Source of the DNA: Desulfovibrio sp.
GTDB lineage: Bacteria; Desulfobacterota; Desulfovibrionia; Desulfovibrionales; Desulfovibrionaceae
NCBI GenBank assembly: GCA_031275465.1
Contig: JAISOT010000049.1
Coordinates: forward strand, 1 to 39,183
DNA length: 39,183 bases
Direction of reading: 5' to 3'
Shown: positions 26,197 to 39,183 of the stretch, one piece after another
How positions within the stretch are numbered: position 1 is the first letter of the stretch
Layout of the letters: every line of letters begins with the position of its first letter
Notes under the pieces: model-generated
Databases searched by the model: none
Seen by the model: the letters and a program-made list of their open reading frames with translations, nothing else
Told to the model about the DNA's origin: nothing
Program-made: the position numbers and the translations under genes

Positions 26197-26656
26197 ACGC
26201 TACCATCCTTGTGCTCACGGGCTTAAGGCGCATGTGCGCCACATTGCGGTGGCAATCCACACAGTAAGGTTTGGCAATCATGGCGGCAGCCGTCATGTTG
26301 GTCTGCGCATGGCATGACTTGCAGTTTTCATTGATTGTGCGGCGGGTCGCGTCGGCGACCGGATAGGGAAGGTCCTTGCCCGAAAGATTGGCAAAAAAGT
26401 CGCGAATGCCTTCCCTGGCCTTGAAGGGCAGCCTGTCAGCCGCATTGCGGGGCGCGTGGCAGGCGTTGCAGGGCTGATCCGCGTGTGTGCCCATTTTGTG
26501 CGTCACCGCGGCCTCCCGCATGAGATGACAGCTTGCGCACAGCGGCCGTTGATCCGAGGCCGCCATGGCGGAGGCCAGAACACAGACAGACACAATCCCC
26601 GCCGCAATGCCGAACGCGAGATATTTGAGTCCTTGGCCATTGCGGGATGTTCCCAT
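26189..26656 (-). CDS. nrfH: Cytochrome c nitrite reductase small (membrane anchor) subunit
   Basis: N-terminal TM; CASCH, CNACH, CKSCH, CVDCH; overlaps the nrfA start. Confidence 0.93.
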   Translation of the reverse strand: MGTSRNGQGLKYLAFGIAAGIVSVCVLASAMAASDQRPLCASCHLMREAAVTHKMGTHADQPCNACHAPRNAADRLPFKAREGIRDFFANLSGKDLPYPVADATRRTINENCKSCHAQTNMTAAAMIAKPYCVDCHRNVAHMRLKPVSTRMVAYE

Positions 26657-26787
26657 AAAAACCTCCTACTTTACATTGATGATAGTGCGGGCGTAACTCC
26701 TTTTTTCGTGAAAGTGTTGACCGTCTGCTGCGGACGGTGTCGAGTCGGGGTCGCATCAGACTATAACCAAAAGGAGCCGCATAACAA

Positions 26788-26803
26788 CCCTGTTCCAACA
26801 GGG
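26788..26803. promoter_or_regulatory. Palindromic operator candidate in the divergent nrfH/rrf2 intergenic region
   Basis: CCCTGTT-CC-AACAGGG perfect dyad in the 214-bp gap between divergent genes. Confidence 0.45.
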
Positions 26804-26870
26804 GTATTTGGACAAAGCCGGCGATATGTGATTTTATTGAACCGTCAATTTTTTTTGGCATGGAGGCATT

Positions 26871-27320
26871 ATGAAATTGAAAACGGACATACGCTATGCC
26901 ATAAGAATTATTTTTACCTTGGCCGGTTTGAACGGGCCGGTATCCATGGCCTGTTTGTCGGAAAAAACGGGAATCGCCCCGCGCGCCGTCGAGCTTATCC
27001 ATTCCGTCCTGAAGAGGAATGGGTTTACGACAGGCGCCGTCGGCTCAAAGGGCGGTATCAAACTGGCGGTGCCGCTGGCTGAAATAACGCTTGGCGGACT
27101 TGTGGAAATTTTTGACGGCGGCGTTGAATTTTTTGTCTGCTCCGGCAAAAAAACCAACGAATGCCCGGACAAACACAAATGCGCCATGCGATCCGTATGG
27201 GCCGGACTGTCGGACAGAATTCAGCAAAAATTGAATTTAATTTCCCTTGAGGACGTTTTTCAGGATTACGTTGAAAAACCCCCGGAAACCCTGCGCAAGG
27301 CGGCGTGTATCGCGGAATAG
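26871..27320 (+). CDS. Rrf2-family transcriptional regulator with probable Fe-S cluster cysteines
   Basis: MKLKTDIRYAIRIIFTLAGL...SEKTGIAPRAVELIHSVLKRNGFTTGAVGSKGGIKLA (wHTH); CSGKKTNECPDKHKC cysteine cluster. Confidence 0.88.
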   Translation: MKLKTDIRYAIRIIFTLAGLNGPVSMACLSEKTGIAPRAVELIHSVLKRNGFTTGAVGSKGGIKLAVPLAEITLGGLVEIFDGGVEFFVCSGKKTNECPDKHKCAMRSVWAGLSDRIQQKLNLISLEDVFQDYVEKPPETLRKAACIAE

Positions 27321-27351
27321 CCCGCGCCCGCTTTTGTCCCCCGTCCCGCTG

Positions 27352-28293
27352 TTAGCCGCCGCAATGCTCCGCATACCAGGCCCAGGTTTTGCGCAGGCCT
27401 TCGTCAAGTGACGTTTTTGCTTTCCAGCCCAGGGCGGTTAATCCGGACACGTCCAGCAGCTTTTGCGGCGTGCCGTCCGGCCTGCCGGGGTCGGTTGCTA
27501 TCCTCCCGGCAAAACCGGCGCAGGCGGCTATTTTCGAGGCCAGATCAAGGATGGTCAAATCCTTGCCGCAGCCCACGTTGACGTGCCCTTCGCCGGAATA
27601 ATGCTGCATCAAAAAAATCAGCGCGTCAGCCAGATCGTCCGCATACAGAAACTCTCTCCTCGGCGTTCCCGTGCCCCAAATGACGACTTCCTCCCTGCCG
27701 TCCCTCACTGCCTCATGAAAACGACGGATAAGGGCCGGCATCACATGGCTGTCCAGAGGATGAAAATTGTCGCCCGGCCCATACAGATTGGTCGGCATGA
27801 CGCTGATGGCGTCAAAGCCGTGCTGCCTGCGGTAGGCCCTGCACATCATTATTCCGGCGATTTTGGCCAGGGCGTAGGCCTCATTGGTGGGTTCCAGGGG
27901 TCCGGCGAGCAGATATTCCTCCCTGATGGGCTGCGGGCACAGTTTGGGATATATGCAGGAAGATCCCAAAAAGAGCAGCTTCCGGCAGCCGGTTCGCCAG
28001 GCCGCGTCAATGACGTTGGTCTGGATAAGCAGGTTGTCGCGGATAAAGTCGGCCGGGAAATCGTTATTGGCCTTGATGCCGCCTACTGTGGCCGCGGCCA
28101 GAAAGACGTGGGCCGGCCTGACTTGGGCGAAAAAGGCGTTCACCGCCGCCTGATCGCGCAGATCCAGCTCCCGGCTGGTGCGGCGGACAATATCGGTAAA
28201 GCCCAAAGCCAGCAGGCGGCGGCAGATCGCGGATCCCGCCAGACCGCGATGTCCGGCGACATAAATCCTTTCGTGCTGCCGCATCACGGACAA
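27352..28293 (-). CDS. fcl: GDP-L-fucose synthase
   Basis: IYVAGHRGLAGSAICRRL; LGSSCIYPKLCPQPIREEYLLAGPLEPTNEAYALAKIAGI; LYGPGDNF. Confidence 0.93.
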   Translation of the reverse strand: MSVMRQHERIYVAGHRGLAGSAICRRLLALGFTDIVRRTSRELDLRDQAAVNAFFAQVRPAHVFLAAATVGGIKANNDFPADFIRDNLLIQTNVIDAAWRTGCRKLLFLGSSCIYPKLCPQPIREEYLLAGPLEPTNEAYALAKIAGIMMCRAYRRQHGFDAISVMPTNLYGPGDNFHPLDSHVMPALIRRFHEAVRDGREEVVIWGTGTPRREFLYADDLADALIFLMQHYSGEGHVNVGCGKDLTILDLASKIAACAGFAGRIATDPGRPDGTPQKLLDVSGLTALGWKAKTSLDEGLRKTWAWYAEHCGG

Positions 28294-28299
28294 TTCCGC

Positions 28300-29511
28300 C
28301 TATTCCGGAGGGCTGCTGACCGCGAAGCCCGCATGACGGCACAGGCGCTCGCGCCGGGCCTCGGCAAAATCGCGGTCCACCATTTCCGCGACAAGTTGCT
28401 CAAAGGGGGAAACCGGCCGCCAATTCAGCCGCAGGCCGGCCTTGGCGGGATCGCCCAAAAGCGTTTCCACTTCCGTGGGACGGAAATATTCCGGGCTCAC
28501 CCGCACAATCGCCGTTCCCGGCTTCAGAGCGGGATTATGCAAAACGGTCCGGGCAATGTCCTTGAGATGCAGGAGCCGCGTCCCGCTTGGCCTTTCCGCG
28601 TCTTCTCCCGCCTGGGCCAGCCTGTCGGCAATGACGCTCTCGTCAAAGGAGGCGATTTTGCCGGCCTCATCAACGCCCCGCCCTTCCCAGCAAAGCTTCA
28701 GACCAAGGCGGGCTGCGGCCGCATCGACGAATTCGCGCACGGAGTGCTGGCGGCCGGTGGCGATAACGTAGTCATCCGGCTTGTCCTGCTGCAGCATCAG
28801 CCACATCATCTCCACGTAATCGCGGGCGTGTCCCCAGTCGCGCAGGGCGTTCAGATTGCCCAGATACAGACAGGGCGCAAGGCCCAGCGCAATACGGCAC
28901 AAGGTTCGCGTTATCTTGCGGGTGACAAAGGTTTCGCCGCGCACGGGGGATTCATGGTTGAACAAAATGCCGTTGCAGGCGAACATCCCGTAAGCTTCAC
29001 GGTAGTTCACCGTGATCCAGTAGCCGAACAGCTTGGCGCAGGCATAGGGCGAGCGGGGGTAAAAAGGCGTGGCTTCCGTCTGGGGGCTTTCCCGTACAAG
29101 GCCGAACAGTTCGGAAGTGGAAGCCTGGTAAACGCGCGTTTTTCGCGCAAGCCCCAACAGGCGCACGGCTTCAAGCACACGCAGCGTGCCGATGGCGTTG
29201 ACCTCCGCCGTGTACTCGGGCTGCTCAAAGGAAACCTTCACGTGACTCTGCGCGGCGAGATTGTAAATTTCATCCGGAAGAATTTTCTGCACCAGCCTGA
29301 TTATGCCGGAGCTGTCGCATAAATCGCCATAGTGCAGGTAAAGGGTCCTCCCGTCCTGATAAACGTCCTGAAAGATATCGTCGATGCGCTGTGTGTTGAG
29401 CGAGGAAGAGCGCCGCTTGACGCCGTGGACCTCATAGCCCTTTTCCAGAAGAAATTTCGCCAGATAGGAACCGTCTTGCCCGGTAATGCCGGTTATCAGT
29501 GCTTTTTTCAT
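28300..29511 (-). CDS. gmd: GDP-mannose 4,6-dehydratase
   Basis: [44 protein letters not shown]...[18 protein letters not shown]. Confidence 0.94.
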   Translation of the reverse strand: MKKALITGITGQDGSYLAKFLLEKGYEVHGVKRRSSSLNTQRIDDIFQDVYQDGRTLYLHYGDLCDSSGIIRLVQKILPDEIYNLAAQSHVKVSFEQPEYTAEVNAIGTLRVLEAVRLLGLARKTRVYQASTSELFGLVRESPQTEATPFYPRSPYACAKLFGYWITVNYREAYGMFACNGILFNHESPVRGETFVTRKITRTLCRIALGLAPCLYLGNLNALRDWGHARDYVEMMWLMLQQDKPDDYVIATGRQHSVREFVDAAAARLGLKLCWEGRGVDEAGKIASFDESVIADRLAQAGEDAERPSGTRLLHLKDIARTVLHNPALKPGTAIVRVSPEYFRPTEVETLLGDPAKAGLRLNWRPVSPFEQLVAEMVDRDFAEARRERLCRHAGFAVSSPPE

Positions 29512-29578
29512 ACGTCACGCGACTCGCCGGGACAACGGCAATCCCCGCCGACGACCGGCGGAACGATATTCACGGAAT

Positions 29579-29803
29579 CTACCAATACCCGTTCACTATG
29601 GCTCCCATGCCGAGCATGTTGCCGGCCACGGCGCGCCACTGGTCCTGCATGAAAGAGCGCGTGCTGGCGGAATCCGTCAGCTGGCCGACCGCGGCCAGGC
29701 CATCCACAATGACGGACGGGGGGTAGGATATCACCACAACTTGATCTCTGAAGGCATGTTGAATAACGGCATTGCCTTGAGAAACGGGATCGTACACAAT
29801 CAT
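29579..29803 (-). CDS. Small hypothetical protein (74 aa)
   Basis: Uninterrupted ORF MIVYDPVSQGNAVIQHAFRDQVVVISYPPSVIVDGLAAVGQLTDSAST... fits the otherwise empty gap between gmd and the M23 gene. Function not recognised. Confidence 0.5.
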   Translation of the reverse strand: MIVYDPVSQGNAVIQHAFRDQVVVISYPPSVIVDGLAAVGQLTDSASTRSFMQDQWRAVAGNMLGMGAIVNGYW

Positions 29804-29836
29804 GACAGAGATCCTTGAAGTTGAAGCCGCGAGCGC

Positions 29837-31381
29837 TTACTTCCGCCCGCGCCGCTTCTGTTTTCCGGAGGCTGTTTTCGGGGGCCCTTTTTTCTTCTCT
29901 ACTCTGTCCGAGCGGGGCGTGTCCAGCACAATGTGCTCCGGCACAAGGCTTTGCGTGGTATAGTCGTCTGAATTTTTCGCGCCGTTCAGCAAGGCCAGCT
30001 CCTCAGCCGCGATTCTTTCAAAAGCTTCCCTGTTTTTGGCGGAAACAGGTTCCCCGCGCGGGTTGACCGCCTTGAGAGGATTGATGAAGCGGCCGTTCTG
30101 CCGCAGGCGGAAATCCAGATGCGGGCCGCTGGCCAGGCCTGTGCTGCCCACAAAGCCTATCACCTGCCCCTGCCGCACCCTGCTCCCCACGGACACCCCG
30201 CGGGCATAGCCGGAAAGATGCGAATACAGCGACTCCAGCCCTGCGGAATGCCTGAGGACAACCTGGTTGCCGTAACCGCCGGCCCAGCCCCTGGCGGTTA
30301 CGACGCCGTCGCCCACGGCCTTTACCGGCGTACCCGTGGGCGCGCCGTAATCCACACCCGGATGCGGGCGGTGCACGCCCAAAATCGGATGCAGGCGGTT
30401 CATGCTGAAACGTGACGTCACGCGCGTAAAGGCCAGAGGGGCCTGAAGCAGGGTTTTCCGCAGATTTTCGCCCTTGCGGTTGTAATGCCGCGGCGCCTGC
30501 TCCCCGTCGCGGAATAAAAAGGCTTCGAACACCTTGCCCCTGTTGGTGAAGCGGGCAGCCAGAATACGGCCGTAGCCGGCGGGATTGCCTTCCCTTTGCC
30601 GCTTTTCGATCAAAACGGCAAAGGAGTCTCCTTCCTGCAGGTCGCGGATAAAATTGATCTCCGCCCCGAAAAGTTCGGCCAGGCGCAGGGCGAGCTGCGG
30701 GCTTTCACCGACATCCGCCACCGCCTGAAACATATTGTCGTTTATCACGGCTTCCACCACGTCAAGGGTGGTGACGTATTCTATGGCCTCCAGCCGCGCT
30801 ACGGGGGTTTCGAGTCCCTCAACCACAAGGCGCCGGCGGGCGTCTATTTCGTATTCAAAACGTTTGAGACGGCCGCTGGAACTGTCCGTGACTATCACGT
30901 AAGGCTGTCCGGCGCGAAAGGAACGCAGGGAAAAAATCTGTTCTGCCGCATGAATATACGGCTGTGTGTTCAGTTCGGAATTTTTTTCCAGAATTTTGCC
31001 CACGGTGTCGCCCTTCTCCACTGTGCCGCGCACGACCACGTCCACCGGCGGGGGTATTTCAGGCTCGCGTATTTCAGGTTTTTCGACGCCGTCGGTTCCG
31101 GACTTGCCGCTCTCAACTTCCTCTTCAGGGAGGAGTTCCCGTTCGATCCGCCCGCCGTTTTCGTCGCCGTCAACCGCCACGGGAGCTTTCGGCACGGCAG
31201 ATTCGTCCGGCGCCGCCTCCGCGGCCTTTTCGGGCTGAACCGCTTCCGGTTCCGCGGATTGCGCCCGCACAGCCGCATCTCCCGCATCGGATGCGGACTT
31301 TGCAGGACTTCCCAAAAAGCTTCCCGCAGGACTCAAAAAAGCCAGCACGCAAAAAACGGCAACTTTCTTTTTCATCAGCAC
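29837..31381 (-). CDS. M23-family metallopeptidase (LytM) with LysM/OapA-like N-terminal part
   Basis: HPILGVHRPHPGVDYGAPTGTPVKAVGDGVV...GNQVVLRHSAGLESLYSHLSGYARGVSVGSRVRQGQVIGFVGSTGLASGPHLDFRL. Confidence 0.92.
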   Translation of the reverse strand: MLMKKKVAVFCVLAFLSPAGSFLGSPAKSASDAGDAAVRAQSAEPEAVQPEKAAEAAPDESAVPKAPVAVDGDENGGRIERELLPEEEVESGKSGTDGVEKPEIREPEIPPPVDVVVRGTVEKGDTVGKILEKNSELNTQPYIHAAEQIFSLRSFRAGQPYVIVTDSSSGRLKRFEYEIDARRRLVVEGLETPVARLEAIEYVTTLDVVEAVINDNMFQAVADVGESPQLALRLAELFGAEINFIRDLQEGDSFAVLIEKRQREGNPAGYGRILAARFTNRGKVFEAFLFRDGEQAPRHYNRKGENLRKTLLQAPLAFTRVTSRFSMNRLHPILGVHRPHPGVDYGAPTGTPVKAVGDGVVTARGWAGGYGNQVVLRHSAGLESLYSHLSGYARGVSVGSRVRQGQVIGFVGSTGLASGPHLDFRLRQNGRFINPLKAVNPRGEPVSAKNREAFERIAAEELALLNGAKNSDDYTTQSLVPEHIVLDTPRSDRVEKKKGPPKTASGKQKRRGRK

Positions 31382-31666
31382 ATACCATTATCGCAAAGTC
31401 CGCCATGCTTCAAGCTGTTGAACTGACGCCGGACAAACCCCTCCGTTTTGACCGCGTTTGAGGATGAAATTTTTTGTCCAAAAAAATAAAAGAAATACAA
31501 TATTAAGTAATTGCAAACACGGCCCAATGGTTATGCGCCTGACGCGGCCTTGTTCCTGAGAAAAAAAAGTGATATTGGCATTCATTGCGCATTCGTCTGC
31601 GTATTCGTCGTTGCGGAACCGGCCCTGCAAGCATTGAAAAACCCTCTGAAAAATTTGCTCATCGCC

Positions 31667-32686
31667 ATGCATTCACATTTTCCGGCGCTTCAGGAAGAAA
31701 AACCTTTTGAGACATTTTTGCACAATGCCAAAAACAGTTTTCCTCTGGCGGCGCTTACCGAAATCACCCGCAAAAGTCCCGGGGAGGTCTACAACCCCTT
31801 CACCCTTTGCGGCCCCGTGGGAGTCGGCAAAAGCCATCTTCTGCATACTCTGGCAACTGTTTTCCAAAAAAAATACCCGTCAGAACAGATAATTTACGCC
31901 AAGGCCCTGCGCTTCTGCACGGAAAATACCCACTGGGCCCTGCAGCCGGAACATTTCTGGCGGCGCTGCAGCGTCCTGCTTCTGGACGACATGCAGGAAC
32001 TGGCCAACAGAAAAACCGAGCAGCATTCCCTTGAATTGATACTGGATGCATGCCCCGCTGCCTCGACAGGAAAAAATTGTCAGGCTGTCTTCACCTGCGC
32101 CGGAAGTTCAGGTTCTCTGAATCTTCTGGAGGAGCGGCTGCGCTCACGCCTGGAAAGCGGCCTTGTCGTGGAACTGGCCGCCCCGGATATGGATGTGCGA
32201 ATGCTTTACGCGCGAGCCGTCTGCAAAAAAAAGCATATCCCTCTTGAACGCGACCAGTGCCTCTTTCTGGCCCAAAGCTGCCCGCAGATACGTCTTCTGC
32301 ATGGACTTTTATTGAAAATCAAAGCATTTATCACAGTACACAATAAAAAACCTTCCGGGGATGACTTACAAAATATCATCTCCTCCGGCGGCCTGAAAAA
32401 ACCGGCCACCTGTAAAAAAATCATCAACAGAACAGCCCAGGCCTTCAATGTGCGGGCGGAAGACATACTGGGAGAAAAACGCAACCCTGACCTCGTGCAG
32501 GCCAGACAGACGGCCATGTATCTCTGCAGGAAAAAATTGCGGCTTACGTATGCCGACATCGGCAGGGAATTTGAGGGAAAAGATCACAGCACTGTCATCT
32601 ATGCTTTTAATAAAATTAAAAAATTGCTGGTTACAAACAAAGATGTCTACACAAAAGTGACAGAAGTGGAAAAAAGCCTGTCGTGA
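31667..32686 (+). CDS. dnaA: DnaA-family replication initiator lacking an obvious N-terminal domain I
   Basis: AAA+ GPVGVGKSHLLH, LLLDDMQEL; C-terminal DnaA signature ARQTAMYLCRKKLRLTYADIGREFEGKDHSTVIYAFNKI; immediately upstream of dnaN-gyrB-gyrA. Confidence 0.85.
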   Translation: MHSHFPALQEEKPFETFLHNAKNSFPLAALTEITRKSPGEVYNPFTLCGPVGVGKSHLLHTLATVFQKKYPSEQIIYAKALRFCTENTHWALQPEHFWRRCSVLLLDDMQELANRKTEQHSLELILDACPAASTGKNCQAVFTCAGSSGSLNLLEERLRSRLESGLVVELAAPDMDVRMLYARAVCKKKHIPLERDQCLFLAQSCPQIRLLHGLLLKIKAFITVHNKKPSGDDLQNIISSGGLKKPATCKKIINRTAQAFNVRAEDILGEKRNPDLVQARQTAMYLCRKKLRLTYADIGREFEGKDHSTVIYAFNKIKKLLVTNKDVYTKVTEVEKSLS

Positions 32687-32832
32687 TGGGCTGATTTGCC
32701 GCGAAACGGTTTTTCCCCCGTTTCTTCCGTTCCCAGTCCAATTGCCGGATTGTTTATAACAAATACCGTAATTTCGACAAGATATATTTACAAGGAACAA
32801 AATGACACCATATAATAACAAGGAATAACAAT

Positions 32833-36410
<3,578 letters not shown>

Positions 36411-36428
36411 CAATTTTTCGAGGGAACA

Positions 36429-38918
<2,490 letters not shown>

Positions 38919-38921
38919 TGT

Positions 38922-39183
38922 CTAATTGCAAAAATTCCGAATAGAATTTGTTATTCGATTTCTATTGTACTGTCTCATAAATTCGCGAACAAAATCTTCC
39001 CACAGATTCGATGATTTGTTCTGCTGTTTTTGTCCAAACAAAGGGTTTTGGGTTTTGATTCGTGCACTCAATATAGTTCTTAATGGCCGTTTCAAGTTCT
39101 TGAACACTTCTGTGACAGCCTCGCTTGATTTGTTTATTTGTCAATTCCGCAAACCAACGTTCAACAAGATTCAGCCATGAGGC
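38922..39183 (-). mobile_element. IS630-family transposase C-terminal portion (continues beyond the window)
   Basis: Minus-strand translation open to the window edge: ASWLNLVERWFAELTNKQIKRGCHRSVQELETAIKNYIECTNQNPKPFVWTKTAEQIIESVGRFCSRIYETVQ*, typical of the IS630 DDE C-terminus. Confidence 0.92.

Noticed and set aside
27463-29322. 619-aa plus-strand ORF
   Set aside because: Antisense to fcl and gmd, which have clear family motifs.
31382-31666. DnaA-box cluster upstream of dnaA
   Set aside because: No convincing repeated TTATCCACA-like 9-mers; only AT-richness and gene-strand switch support an origin, so it is reported as a hypothesis rather than a feature.

Overview
The window looks like a chromosomal segment of a GC-rich, sulfate-reducing Desulfovibrionaceae-like bacterium, probably around the replication origin. 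Almost every gene up to about 31.4 kb is on the minus strand. dnaA-dnaN-gyrB-gyrA then run on the plus strand to about 38.9 kb. Main modules, left to right: (1) a degraded mobile-element scar with a truncated IS630-type helix-turn-helix, two tiny unannotated membrane ORFs and a frameshifted phage terminase fragment; (2) trmI and a class A PBP; (3) dsrC and a PP-loop/NFACT-R-like fusion; (4) a structured intergenic repeat of about 140 bp; (5) a two-gene family 2A encapsulin nanocompartment (SufS-like cysteine desulfurase cargo plus SrpI-like shell) with a 14-nt translational overlap; (6) a module korDABC-sucCD-SLC13 transporter-GlcD/GlcF-like oxidase that could form a complete 2-hydroxyglutarate/2-oxoglutarate catabolic route; (7) mobA and a napCMADGH-type nitrate reductase cluster; (8) an FmdE-like protein, nrfHA and a divergent Rrf2 regulator with a palindromic operator candidate; (9) gmd/fcl; (10) an M23 peptidase, an N-terminally short DnaA, dnaN, gyrB, gyrA; (11) an IS630 transposase C-terminus abutting gyrA. 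The strongest special systems are the encapsulin locus and the proposed hydroxyglutarate module. All family assignments come from reading translated motifs; no database search was run.
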